Origin: a virus
Strand: one strand, 5' to 3'
DNA length: 64,000 bases
IMG/VR virus record: IMGVR_UViG_3300009400_000005
Location: 1-64,000 of that record
The first letter of the stretch is position 1. Each line of letters begins with the position of its first letter. Shown here one piece after another: positions 33,445-41,803 of this stretch. The position numbers and the translations under genes were made by a program. The notes below the pieces were generated by a model that saw only the letters and a list, made by a program, of their open reading frames with translations, was not told where the DNA came from and ran no database searches.

Positions 33445-34970
33445 GAGATCACCGGGGGGGATACGGGGGTGGGTGGGGTACCGCCAGCCGTGACGGAAAC
33501 GGTCGGCTGCACCGAGTTAGAGACCCCGTTGCCATCGGTGGCGGTCACGATGCAGCCGACCGAATGGCCACCATCAGCCGTCACCGTGGTGTAAGTCGTA
33601 CCGGTCTGACCAGCGATCGTCGCACCGTCGCGCGTCCAAGCGTACGTATAGGTGATCGGTGCGGTACCCGTCCACGTTCCGTGCAGAGCCGTGAGGGTCG
33701 ACCCGACCGCCGGAGTTCCGCTGATCGACGCAGCGACCGTGTTGACCGGACCGGTCGAGGGGCTCGTCGTGAACGTCTGGTCCGGTCCGTTGACGGGCGC
33801 GCCATTGGCGTTGGTAGCGACGCAACGCCAGTGATATACGGTGTTTGCCGTCAGACCCGACGCGACGGTCTGAACCTGGATGAGACCATTTCCCGCGCCG
33901 ATGTTCTGCGCCGCGGCGGACGTGCCGTAGGCGGTCGTCGACCCGTACTGGACCACGACCGATGTGGCCGCCCCGTTGGGATTGACGTTCTGATAGACCG
34001 TCGCTCCTGTCTGGGTGATCCCAAACGCGGCGCCTGGCGTGACCGTCGGACGCGAGCTCGTCGCGGCAGTCGTGAACGTCGCATCGTTACCGATCGTCGT
34101 CCCGCCTGCGTTGGTGGCAACGATCGCGTAGTGGTAGATGCTGCCTGGCGTCAAGCCGGTCAGGTTCACCGTCTCAGGAACGGCGGTGCTTCCGGAACCG
34201 GCCGACGTCGATGGTGTCGCCTGCCCGTACGCGGTCGACGGCCCGTACTGAAACTGGTATTGGGTGGCCGACCCGTTCGGATTGACGCTCCCAGCGATCG
34301 TCGCCGCAGTCTGCCCCACCGACGACGCTGCCCCGGTCACGACGATCGGAGCGCCCACCGTGGTGGTCGTGAACGTCTGATCCGGCCCGGTCGTCGTGCC
34401 CGTCGCATTCGTGGCAACCAGTCGGTAGTGATATACGGAGTTCGCGGTCAATCCCGTCACCGCTCGCGTATAGGCCGTAGGTACGACATCTGACCCAGCG
34501 CTCGCAGCCGTCGACGGGAGATTCGTTCCGTACGTCGTATCGACGCCGTACTGAAACTGGTAGGTCGTCGCCTGATTGTTCGGGTTCACCGACCCGTTCA
34601 GATTGACCGTCGTGGGCGTGATCGTGTCCGGCGCGTCCGTCGTGACCGTCGGCGCAGAAGTCGACCCCACGCCCATCCAGCCGACACCGGTGCAGCGGTA
34701 GCGGTTGCTGATCGCGTCAAACCAGCAGTCGCCCGGGTTCCCGAGGAACGTTGGCGCGCCGATGGACGCCAGCGTGCCCTGATCTGTGGTCTGTATCGCA
34801 CCAGAAGACGCCGCGTTGATACTGAGCGCATCCGCTGACAGCACGCCAGTCGCCGTCGGGGAATCGGTTCCGAGATACCGCTGGTCAAGGCCGGGCAGGG
34901 GCGTGAACGACGAGCTCACATACCACTCGTTGGCGCTTGCGGAGTAGCCCCAGATGATCAGTTGTCTCCG
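33441..34970 (-). CDS. Fn3/Ig fibre protein, 3' part of frameshifted gene
   Basis: The frame is open to 35069, but its first 33 residues (Arg/Pro/Thr-rich) look like out-of-frame noise; sense begins near 34970 with QLIIWGYSASANEWYVSS. Then come three or four fibronectin-like repeats (YQFQYG...YG; YHYRLVATNATG) and one terminal Ig-like repeat. Such repeats are frequent in Thermoleophilia proteins. It reads as the direct continuation of the gene at 34885-35724 after a +1 shift. The whole would be about 760 residues. Confidence 0.6.
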   Translation of the reverse strand, partial: RRQLIIWGYSASANEWYVSSSFTPLPGLDQRYLGTDSPTATGVLSADALSINAASSGAIQTTDQGTLASIGAPTFLGNPGDCWFDAISNRYRCTGVGWMGVGSTSAPTVTTDAPDTITPTTVNLNGSVNPNNQATTYQFQYGVDTTYGTNLPSTAASAGSDVVPTAYTRAVTGLTANSVYHYRLVATNATGTTTGPDQTFTTTTVGAPIVVTGAASSVGQTAATIAGSVNPNGSATQYQFQYGPSTAYGQATPSTSAGSGSTAVPETVNLTGLTPGSIYHYAIVATNAGGTTIGNDATFTTAATSSRPTVTPGAAFGITQTGATVYQNVNPNGAATSVVVQYGSTTAYGTSAAAQNIGAGNGLIQVQTVASGLTANTVYHWRCVATNANGAPVNGPDQTFTTSPSTGPVNTVAASISGTPAVGSTLTALHGTWTGTAPITYTYAWTRDGATIAGQTGTTYTTVTADGGHSVGCIVTATDGNGVSNSVQPTVSVTAGGTPPTPVSPPVIS

Positions 34971-35724
34971 GGTAGTCGATTTCGCTGCTCGTGCTGCCGT
35001 CAGCGAACGTGTCGGTGCCCGTAGTGTTGACGGTGACGGTCGATGGGGTCGGCGGAGAGCCGTCGTCAAGTCCCTGGACGAGCATCATCGCGCCGGCCTG
35101 CGTACCGTCGGGCGGAGCGGTCGGCAGCGGGATGATCATGCTCCCGGGGGTCGTATCGACGCTCGCGAGGACGTTGGCCGGCAGGATGAACGCGGTGGCG
35201 CTGGTCACGTTCTGCACCGAAAGTCCGCTGGCGGCCGCGATGCTTGAGCCGCTGACCGGCACCGCGATGTTGATGTCGACGCTGTTGGGGCAGTAGATGA
35301 CGATCGGCATGAACCCGCCGGGGGGCAGCAGCGCCACCGAGCCCACCGGCTGGGTTGCTGCGCCGTCGGAGATCGTCAGGCTGTACGCGGCGGTCTGCGT
35401 GAGCAGCAGGACCGGTTCGGCGCCAGCCGTGCGGTTGGTGAGCGTGATCGTGCAGTTCGCGTTGAGCGTGCCGATAATGCCGGCCGGATAGACGGAAAGG
35501 TCGAGCGTGTAGGCAGCTCCGAGGTTCCCGGCGTCGTGCGTTGGGCTTCCCGCGCCGCCGCCGCTGCCGACCTCGTAGGCGAGTGAGTTCCATGCGGTTG
35601 TGCCGTTCCCGATCTTGAATTTCAGGGTGTCGGTCTCGAATCCCGGTTCGCCGTTGCCGAGCGTCGGGTTGGCTGCTGTCCATTGGGCGGCGGTTCCGCG
35701 GCGGAGTTCGATCTCTTCACTCAT
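34885..35724 (-). CDS. tail fibre protein, 5' part of frameshifted gene
   Basis: The N-terminus MSEEIELRRGTAAQW and KFKIGNGTTAWNSLAY is the standard hyaluronidase-like/fibre attachment motif of phage appendages. The frame makes sense to about 34972 (STSSEIDYP); the last 27 residues after that look random. A +1 shift in the CCC at 34970-34972 would fuse it to the Fn3 region. ATG at 35724 lies eight bases after TACGAT. Sequencing error, mutation or programmed shift cannot be told apart here. Confidence 0.65.
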   Translation of the reverse strand: MSEEIELRRGTAAQWTAANPTLGNGEPGFETDTLKFKIGNGTTAWNSLAYEVGSGGGAGSPTHDAGNLGAAYTLDLSVYPAGIIGTLNANCTITLTNRTAGAEPVLLLTQTAAYSLTISDGAATQPVGSVALLPPGGFMPIVIYCPNSVDINIAVPVSGSSIAAASGLSVQNVTSATAFILPANVLASVDTTPGSMIIPLPTAPPDGTQAGAMMLVQGLDDGSPPTPSTVTVNTTGTDTFADGSTSSEIDYPETTDHLGLLRKRQRVVCELVVHAPARP

Positions 35725-36796
35725 GTGCACTCATCGTATGCGGTGCGGTGACACCCTCGTAGAAGCCCGACCCCCACAAGGTGGACAGCCTCGCGAAGTA
35801 GTCCTCGTACATCGGCGCGACCGCTTCGAGCGAGTAGCGGGAAACGGCACGCTGGCGGATGTAGTGGCGGTCGAGGTCGCCCGCACTGTCGACGGCGTCG
35901 ATGAACTCGCGCATGGTGTGGCAGCGAAACCCGGTCACCCCGTCCTCGACGGTCTCGGTCATGGCGCCCCAGTCGGTGCAGATCACGGGCGTCCCTGTGA
36001 GTTGGGCTTCGACGGCGACGCCGCAGAACGGCTCCACATACAACGAGGGTGCCAGGAGTGCGAGCGCGCCGCCCATCAGCTCCGCCCGCTCCCGCGGGCC
36101 CACCACCCCCACGTACGTGCAGTCGTCGGGTGGGTCGCCGGCGCCCGCGACGATCAGCTCGCGGTCTGCGGCTTTGGCGGTGTCGACGGCGATCTGGATG
36201 CCTTTGCGGTCGATCAGCCGGCCGACGAACAGGAGGTAGCCGCCGTCACCGCGTCCTTGGGGGAAGGCGTCGGTGTCGAAGTAGTTGGGGATGACAGCGT
36301 CGAAGAAGCGGCCGTCGATGCTGTGCGCGTCACCGCCGGACTGCGCGCCGTAGACGGTGTGCATCCATGCGAGGCTCTCGAAGACGCGGTAGTTAGCGAA
36401 CACGCCGCCATAGCCGATGCCGTACTCCACCGCCATGTGGTTCGGATAGGCGTCGGCGATGGGCTTCTGAGCGAGCCCACCGATGAGACAGATGAAATCG
36501 TGCGGTTGGAGGCGGGTGGCGAGGGCGTGGATGGCTCGCTGATTGAACTCTTGGAAGATCGGTTCGTCGGCGTTGAACGGTGGGATGACACCGTTCTCGG
36601 GGAGATCCCAGCCGCACACCACATGCCCTGAGCACTGAACATCGTCGTTGGGGTGCCCGTAGACGGTGACGTGGTGCCCGCGCTCCGTCATCATCCGGGA
36701 GAAGCGCCTCGCCTTTTGGCTGAACGCACACCACCCGTAGGCGTCATTCGCGGCGGTGTGAGCGAGGTTCACCACATGCAGGCGATGGCGCGCCAT
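35717..36796 (-). CDS. GT4-like glycosyltransferase (GT-B fold)
   Basis: The 359-residue protein is a GT-B glycosyltransferase: N-terminal Rossmann part with RRFSRMMTERGHHVTVYG, the inter-domain LFVGRLIDRKGIQIAVDTAK, and the donor site EPFCGVAVEAQLTGTPVIC followed by ETVEDGVTGF. It would move a sugar from a nucleotide donor. The start at 36796 shares a base with the upstream TGA. In the middle of fibre genes it may glycosylate fibres or modify host surface glycans. Confidence 0.8.
   Translation of the reverse strand: MARHRLHVVNLAHTAANDAYGWCAFSQKARRFSRMMTERGHHVTVYGHPNDDVQCSGHVVCGWDLPENGVIPPFNADEPIFQEFNQRAIHALATRLQPHDFICLIGGLAQKPIADAYPNHMAVEYGIGYGGVFANYRVFESLAWMHTVYGAQSGGDAHSIDGRFFDAVIPNYFDTDAFPQGRGDGGYLLFVGRLIDRKGIQIAVDTAKAADRELIVAGAGDPPDDCTYVGVVGPRERAELMGGALALLAPSLYVEPFCGVAVEAQLTGTPVICTDWGAMTETVEDGVTGFRCHTMREFIDAVDSAGDLDRHYIRQRAVSRYSLEAVAPMYEDYFARLSTLWGSGFYEGVTAPHTMSAHE
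35733..35738 (-). promoter_or_regulatory. TACGAT -10 box, leaderless promoter
   Basis: TACGAT eight bases before the ATG at 35724, inside the last codons of the glycosyltransferase gene. Confidence 0.45.
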
Positions 36797-37938
36797 CAGT
36801 ACGTTGAGACTGCGGGCTGAAGATTCCCTGCCGGATCGGGACCGGTCGGGACGGTGATCGCCGCTGGTGCGGCAAACGACCCCTGAGCGATCTGGGTGGC
36901 TGCCACCATTGGCAGCCCGCCCTGAAAGTGGGCGTTGCCGGCCGCGGTGCTGTCGAACTGCACGCCAATGAAGTACGTCCCGCCGCTCGCGGTGTAGATC
37001 GCCGTGAACGGCACCTGCTTCAGCGGGTAAGCCAATGCTGTGAGGCTCGAAACCGCCACTCGCGTTCCGCTGGCGTCGTAGAGCGAAACGATCACATTGC
37101 CGTTCGCGAACGCTGAAAGGGAGAGCGCTACTCCGGTGAGTGCTGTGCTGATCGGAACGTTGATCTGGGCGACATACAACTGGTTCGCGATTGGGGTAGT
37201 TCCACCCTGGGAGTAGAACATTGGCGGGTGAAAGTATCTGCCGAACGCGCCGGTCAACGCCGGGCCGGTCGCTCCGGTCGGCCCAGTAGCACCCGATGCG
37301 CCCACGCCGGTAGGTCCGGGCGGTCCTGTCCCGCCAGACGGTCCCGAGAGGCCTTGCGCGCCCGTGACGCCCATCGCACCGGTCGGGCCTGTCACACCGG
37401 CCGGACCGGACGGTCCCGTAGCGCCCATCGGGCCGGTAGCGCCCGAAGCGCCCGCGCCCGTAGCGCCCACCGGTCCCGTGGCACCCGTGGCGCCCGAAGG
37501 TCCCGTAGGACCGCCAGCCGGACCGGTCGGACCTGACGGACCGCGCGCGCCCGATGGCCCCAGCGGGCCCGTGGCGCCCGGGAGCGCCAGGATCTTCCAT
37601 ACGCCTGACACGTCCCCGACGGGGTTCACCGCCAGTGACTCTTCGAGCGCACCATAGGCGCTGCCATCGGAGCCGATGACCGCATCCGCGACCTGATAGA
37701 TGATCAGGTTGCTCCAGTTTCCGCGTGGGCGGATGAGTAGCCACGGCGCTTCGAGTGGCGGGTAGGGCGGAATGACCGTGTATCCCGCATAGGCCATGAC
37801 GAGTGCGGTTGCGTCGTCGACTGTCATCGAGTCGGCCTGTCCGAATAGTGCGCCGGCGGCGACGTAGACGGGCTGGCCGAACAGGCCGTCTGAGTTGGCG
37901 ACTAGGTAGTCGGTGGTGAATACGCGTTCGTCGCCCAT
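36796..37938 (-). CDS. collagen-like tail fibre protein
   Basis: The first 120 residues form an attachment domain; residues about 120-230 are collagen-like triplets ([19 protein letters not shown] and following) and the final 150 residues form a beta-rich tip ([36 protein letters not shown]). It is likely trimeric. A TACCCT box and AAGGAC lie before the ATG. The collagen segments resemble those at 30892-32145 and could recombine. Confidence 0.75.
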   Translation of the reverse strand: MGDERVFTTDYLVANSDGLFGQPVYVAAGALFGQADSMTVDDATALVMAYAGYTVIPPYPPLEAPWLLIRPRGNWSNLIIYQVADAVIGSDGSAYGALEESLAVNPVGDVSGVWKILALPGATGPLGPSGARGPSGPTGPAGGPTGPSGATGATGPVGATGAGASGATGPMGATGPSGPAGVTGPTGAMGVTGAQGLSGPSGGTGPPGPTGVGASGATGPTGATGPALTGAFGRYFHPPMFYSQGGTTPIANQLYVAQINVPISTALTGVALSLSAFANGNVIVSLYDASGTRVAVSSLTALAYPLKQVPFTAIYTASGGTYFIGVQFDSTAAGNAHFQGGLPMVAATQIAQGSFAAPAAITVPTGPDPAGNLQPAVSTY

Positions 37939-37946
37939 GTCCTTCT

Positions 37947-37952
37947 AGGGTA
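37947..37952 (-). promoter_or_regulatory. TACCCT -10 box
   Basis: TACCCT eight bases before the ATG at 37938. AAGGAC in the spacer could also act as a weak SD. Confidence 0.4.
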
Positions 37953-37970
37953 AGGCTGCGACGAGGGGTG

Positions 37971-38486
37971 TCAGCAATGCTCGAAGCTGGCCGCCAGCTC
38001 GGCGGGTGTCAGGCTCGATGGCTCGTGAGCGAAGATCATCGGTCCGCGAACCGCTGCCTGGGCGGCCAGTCCGGAGCAGATCTGCGTCCCGTCGAGGCTT
38101 CCGAGCGTGAAGCCACCGCGTCCGGGTGTGAGATATCGGACGGCGATCCCGGCGATAAGCATCCACGCGTAATGCTCGCCCAGGCAGGAGCGTAGGAACG
38201 CGACAGCCTGCTCCTGATCTTGGGCGCTGAGGTGCATCCGGACGACCGCGTACTCGATGTCGCGGTACTCACTCAACGGGTTGCGGGTGACGCCTCGGGT
38301 CAACGCTTCGATGAGCGTGACGGAGTTTTCGGCGACAGCGACGTGCGACCAGCGGCAGTCGCCCTGACGTAGGTGCTCGAGGACGCGGATTGTCTGTGAG
38401 GCGAGTCCGGTGCGGTGGCAGAAGATCAGGTCGCCTGGCGCGAGGTTCTGCGCGTCCTGTCCGGCGGGGACCAGCTCAAGGGTCAT
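37971..38486 (-). CDS. permuted NlpC/P60-like (YiiX-type) hydrolase
   Basis: The order GDLIFCHRTG, then WSHVAV (His48), an aromatic middle (GEHYAWML), then QICSGL (Cys137) is the circularly permuted NlpC/P60 arrangement, in which His precedes Cys. Such enzymes cut peptide or acyl bonds, in phages usually in cell-wall peptides. It neighbours an XhlA-like membrane protein and another one-TM protein, so a lysis cassette is plausible. A PAELA motif near the end is also typical. Confidence 0.65.
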   Translation of the reverse strand: MTLELVPAGQDAQNLAPGDLIFCHRTGLASQTIRVLEHLRQGDCRWSHVAVAENSVTLIEALTRGVTRNPLSEYRDIEYAVVRMHLSAQDQEQAVAFLRSCLGEHYAWMLIAGIAVRYLTPGRGGFTLGSLDGTQICSGLAAQAAVRGPMIFAHEPSSLTPAELAASFEHC

Positions 38487-38839
38487 CAGTGGAGGTTGAG
38501 TTTGGAGACCACGGCCGCACAGTCCTGCTTTGGCGCTACCGCGTCGATCAGCGCGACGGTGCCCGCTCGACTGGTCTGCGCGCCCTTGCGCTCGGTGGGT
38601 GGGAGCGCGGCGATCTCCTGGTCGAGCGTGGCGATCGTCCGGTCGTGGCGCATGTTCTGGTCCGTGCAGGTGGAGAGGACGTAGGCCTTACGCGACTGTT
38701 GGATTTGCGTCGCGAAATCATGATTGCTCATCAGTCCGACGTACAGCACCGCCGCCGCACCGAGGATGGCGATTACCACGGCCCACGCCATCACGAAGTT
38801 GCGCAAATGCGTCCCGGTCGGCCGAGACGGCAGTCTCAC
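38486..38839 (-). CDS. single-pass membrane protein
   Basis: GTG at 38839 overlaps the TGA of the XhlA-like gene (GTGA). The 117-residue protein has one membrane helix (about residues 18-38, MAWAVVIAILGAAAVLYVGL) and a soluble C-terminal region of about 75 residues with two cysteines (CTDQN; DCAAVV). Membrane topology plus position suggest a spanin- or lysis-related role, but no family was recognised. Confidence 0.55.
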   Translation of the reverse strand: MRLPSRPTGTHLRNFVMAWAVVIAILGAAAVLYVGLMSNHDFATQIQQSRKAYVLSTCTDQNMRHDRTIATLDQEIAALPPTERKGAQTSRAGTVALIDAVAPKQDCAAVVSKLNLH

Positions 38840-39066
38840 GGATGCACCACTTGCAATATGGTGAACGCGAACCCCACGCTCGCGATCACGATCCCGCCAG
38901 CGACCGTCCACAAAGCCCGTTTCATGCTCGTGACCTCTTCGCCCAGGGCCGCGACGGCCTTCAGGATGCCGCCGGTGCCGCTGATCCGCTCGTCCTGCAA
39001 GCCGACCTGAGCCTGGAGGTCGTCGACCTTCTTCTCGATGGCTCCCATGCGCTCAATGATGCCCAT
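38836..39066 (-). CDS. XhlA-like coiled-coil membrane protein
   Basis: The 76-residue protein has an N-terminal coiled coil (MGAIEKKVDDLQAQVG), a middle region with AVAALGEEVTSMKRALW, and a C-terminal membrane helix (about 53-73). This is the build of haemolysin XhlA, a holin partner in PBSX-like phages. The start overlaps the coiled-coil gene stop. Confidence 0.6.
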   Translation of the reverse strand: MGIIERMGAIEKKVDDLQAQVGLQDERISGTGGILKAVAALGEEVTSMKRALWTVAGGIVIASVGFAFTILQVVHP

Positions 39067-39782
39067 CAGGACAGTTTCCCCAGCTGCTCTGCAAGGTACT
39101 GAACCTGCTTGCGTAGCTCGCCAATCTGTGCGTCGGCAACCTCGCGCGGCATGAAATCCTTGCTCTGCTCGGTGAGCTGCTGGCGAAATGCGTTGACCCC
39201 GTCGAAGCGCTTCTCGTTCGCCATCTCAGCCTTTTGGATCGCTTCCTTCGCCGCCTCGGCCACAAGCTGCGTTTCGCGCTGCTGTGCTGCGAGACGTTCC
39301 ATCATGGAGGCGTCCAGTGCGGCAATCTTTTCGGCAAGCGCCAATGCTCTCGACGTTTCGAGCCGCTCAGCAGATTCCAGCGCCGCGTGAATCTGCCCGA
39401 CCTGCATCGCGATGTGCTGTTTGAGGTGATCGTCGCCCGATGCGATCGAAGTTTTCAGTGCGTCAGCGAGGATCTGCGCCGCCTTCTCACGCTCGATCCC
39501 AGCCGTCTCGTCCGCAATCCGATGCTCCTGGAACACCGTATCGACGTGATCACGGTTGACGCGATCGCCCTCTTGGAGCTCACGCTCCAGGTGCTCGTCA
39601 CGCGCCTCGCGCAACTGGTCACGTTCGCGCAGCAACGCCTCGACGTACTCACGCAGCGCGACCGTCGACGCGGGCTCGCGCGCCAGATCTACCGCACGCT
39701 GAACCTCAGCAATCCGGGCGTCGAACTCCCGAGGGGTTACGCTCTGCTCTAGGCCGTCGCCATGCTCAGTCATCGGCGACAC
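39066..39782 (-). CDS. long coiled-coil protein
   Basis: Nearly all of the 238 residues are predicted helix with heptad patterns (LREYVEALLRERDQLREAR; LAEKIAALDASMMERLAAQ). GTG at 39782 or ATG at 39773 are both possible. A TACGAT box lies about 40 bases upstream, so this mRNA may have a short leader. It may be a fibre stalk or scaffold; no family was named. Confidence 0.55.
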   Translation of the reverse strand: MSPMTEHGDGLEQSVTPREFDARIAEVQRAVDLAREPASTVALREYVEALLRERDQLREARDEHLERELQEGDRVNRDHVDTVFQEHRIADETAGIEREKAAQILADALKTSIASGDDHLKQHIAMQVGQIHAALESAERLETSRALALAEKIAALDASMMERLAAQQRETQLVAEAAKEAIQKAEMANEKRFDGVNAFRQQLTEQSKDFMPREVADAQIGELRKQVQYLAEQLGKLS

Positions 39783-39880
39783 ACGTCACTCGCCCCGTTC
39801 CTAGCCGATAGGTCACCCTGTCATCGTAAGCGAATACCCGCCTGCGAGCACCACACTGACAGTCAGACTATTGAGACAGG

Positions 39881-40321
39881 TCAGTGATGGCCGTTACGCG
39901 AGGCTATGCGCTCATCTCGCCACAACGCGACAATCGCGTGCTGCGCGTCGATGGGTGCGTCCACCATGTCGCGCGTTGCCTTCTGAGAGTTGTGCCGCCG
40001 GCAAAGCGTCTGCAAGTTCTCGGGTTGGTTCCCACCCCCGAGCGATCGCGGCACGATGTGATCGACAGTCAGGTCACTCTCACTGCCGCAATGCACGCAG
40101 GCGAACCCATCGCGAGCCATCACCCGAGCCCTGACCTCCGCGGCGACCGGCACCGCGTTCACGACCGACCGGGCCGGCTGCTCAACACCGATCGGCCTAC
40201 CCGCCCGCCAATCCTGGATGGCCTGCACAAACCCGATCACCATGCCCGCGATCATCGCCACGCCGGCGACCAAGCATGCGAGAAGGATTACTCCGAGGAT
40301 TCCTGCGAAGAGAAGGACCAT
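39881..40321 (-). CDS. HNH endonuclease with N-terminal membrane helix
   Basis: Residues 1-32 are a strong membrane segment (FAGILGVILLACLVAGVAMI); residues about 66-125 are a standard HNH nuclease (RVMARDGFACVHCG, LTVDHIVPRSLGG, LQTLCRRHNSQK). GGGAGG nine bases upstream supports the start. A membrane-bound HNH suggests action at the envelope, for example on incoming DNA. No signal cleavage site is obvious. Confidence 0.75.
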   Translation of the reverse strand: MVLLFAGILGVILLACLVAGVAMIAGMVIGFVQAIQDWRAGRPIGVEQPARSVVNAVPVAAEVRARVMARDGFACVHCGSESDLTVDHIVPRSLGGGNQPENLQTLCRRHNSQKATRDMVDAPIDAQHAIVALWRDERIASRNGHH

Positions 40322-40372
40322 GATTGCACCTCCCTGGTGCTAGGCCAACCTGCTGATTCTGTACCCCGGATT

Positions 40373-40540
40373 CTACTCTCCGCACGCCCAATTGTCGCGC
40401 AACAGGACGTCTATTTCGGCGGCCAGCTCATGCTTTCCATGCGCCCGCCAAAACTCCGCCAGGCGCCGGAACCGCTCGTGCCGCGCGGCTGTCTCCGCTT
40501 CGAGAGCGGTCAGCCGCGCGGCGTTAGCGGCCAAGTCCAT
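40373..40540 (-). CDS. small alpha-helical protein, 55 aa
   Basis: This frame has an ATG start and encodes one amphipathic helix (LTALEAETAARHERFRRLAE) followed by a short tail. It lies three bases after the stop of the coiled-coil/collagen gene. No family was recognised; a structural or regulatory small protein. Confidence 0.5.
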   Translation of the reverse strand: MDLAANAARLTALEAETAARHERFRRLAEFWRAHGKHELAAEIDVLLRDNWACGE

Positions 40541-40543
40541 CGC

Positions 40544-40906
40544 CTACGGGCCGACTACCGGGCCCGACGCGCCTGACGCACCGCTCGCACCCGAAGCGCC
40601 GCTCGGACCCGGCGTCGGCTTCAGATTCCCGAGAGCCTGCACCGCACTATCGAGCGGCGATACTGCGGCCTGCAAAGCCGACAGGTCCAGCGTCGGGTTC
40701 GCCGACACGAGCGAATCGATCTCCGACTGCAACGTGCTCTGCGCGGACTGCAGGTCGGTCGCGACCTGATCCACCTGGTTTGTAATCGCGGTTACGTCGT
40801 CCTGTGATGCCATGTTGCTGATCCTTTCGGTTAGCTCGTCGATTATCCGAGCGAGCTCCTCCGTGGTTACGTAGTCGTCATCGTCACGGCGGCGCCTGAC
40901 GCTCAT
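40544..40906 (-). CDS. coiled-coil protein with short collagen-like end
   Basis: The 120-residue protein has a basic-acidic start (RRRRDDDDY), a coiled coil (about residues 15-95, TNQVDQVATDLQSAQSTLQS) and a terminal GPSGASGASGASGASG run. It overlaps the HNH gene upstream by ATGA. The rod plus collagen end suggests a small fibre or whisker. Confidence 0.6.
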   Translation of the reverse strand: MSVRRRRDDDDYVTTEELARIIDELTERISNMASQDDVTAITNQVDQVATDLQSAQSTLQSEIDSLVSANPTLDLSALQAAVSPLDSAVQALGNLKPTPGPSGASGASGASGASGPVVGP

Positions 40907-41367
40907 TTCGCCGCCTTCTGCAGCAGCGGAGTGTGCGCCTTCGGTCCGGTGGTGCTCAGCTGCTGCTGGATGAAGGTGAACTCCGACCCTTGGTACCTCT
41001 GCAAAAGCCACGCCGGATAGGTGATCTCGTGGATACCGGTGTACTTGCCGCGATGATGAGCGGCACAGAGGACGAGCATGTTCGCCTCCGAGTCAACCCA
41101 CTCGGCAAGCTTCTGACGGTCAGTCAGGTCGGGCCAGTCGACCGTGACCTTCTCTAGGTCGAGGCCGTTCTGTGACGCCCACTCGAAGTGAGCGTGGTGA
41201 GTTTCGAGAGCGCCGCCTTGCGAGTGTCGAATCCCGCAGACCCAGCACGGGGCGTCCATCGTGTAGACCAGGTGGTGGTGAGTCTTGACGTACGTCGGTG
41301 ACTCAGACCGGGGTTCGTGTGGCGGATAGGCGACTAGCTCGTCGAGTTGTCGGTGAAGGATTGCCAT
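40903..41367 (-). CDS. HNH endonuclease
   Basis: The 154-residue protein has CWVCG near residue 42, ETHHAHFEWA (HNH His pair) near 55 and LVLCAAHHRGKYTGIHE near 100, the complete HNH zinc nuclease pattern. It lies in the portal-MuF region, where HNH enzymes often assist packaging, but it is far from the terminase here. ATG at 41367 lies seven bases after TATCGT. Confidence 0.8.
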   Translation of the reverse strand: MAILHRQLDELVAYPPHEPRSESPTYVKTHHHLVYTMDAPCWVCGIRHSQGGALETHHAHFEWASQNGLDLEKVTVDWPDLTDRQKLAEWVDSEANMLVLCAAHHRGKYTGIHEITYPAWLLQRYQGSEFTFIQQQLSTTGPKAHTPLLQKAAK

Positions 41368-41374
41368 ACCTGTC

Positions 41375-41380
41375 ACGATA
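41375..41380 (-). promoter_or_regulatory. TATCGT -10 box, leaderless promoter
   Basis: TATCGT seven bases before the ATG at 41367 on the minus strand. Confidence 0.45.
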
Positions 41381-41401
41381 CCCGCGCGCCCACCAGCACC
41401 G

Positions 41402-41803
41402 TCAACCCAACGCCAGCGCGATGACCACGCCATCGTCTCCGTGAATGTCATCCTCGGAGATCACATCCAAGATCATCCTGGCGATCTTCTCGAACGGTGA
41501 CGGCTCCCCATACCAGCAGCGGCGGAACTCCGGACGCGTGTCCATGAGCACCTCCTGCCAGTCGTGGCGTTCCATGGTGGCGTGCGGCCACCACTTCTCC
41601 TTACGCATAATTGTCCACGCTCGCTCCCACGCCACGTCAAAGTCAGTGGCGTCCGCGTCGCGAGCGAGTGCTAGCACACACGCTTCCTCCCACGCCGCAT
41701 CGAAGTCCGTGGCACCAAGCAGTTCGCGCATCTTCACGCAGGGCTTGGGTTTGCGATGCTGCCACGAGCCGCGCGGTCGTTTCGGCTGCTCCGCGATGCT
41801 CAC
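41402..41803 (-). CDS. head-region protein with internal repeat
   Basis: GTG at 41803 overlaps the MuF-like stop (GTGA). The 133-residue protein contains two close copies of ATDFDxAWExA (about residues 30-65), an internal duplication, then a Trp-rich section and an acidic end. No family was recognised. Confidence 0.5.
   Translation of the reverse strand: MSIAEQPKRPRGSWQHRKPKPCVKMRELLGATDFDAAWEEACVLALARDADATDFDVAWERAWTIMRKEKWWPHATMERHDWQEVLMDTRPEFRRCWYGEPSPFEKIARMILDVISEDDIHGDDGVVIALALG

Noticed and set aside
36797-37744. N-terminal extension of the glycosyltransferase
   Set aside because: The extra 316 residues are an out-of-frame reading of the collagen-like gene (Arg/Gly-rich); the true start at 36796 overlaps its stop.
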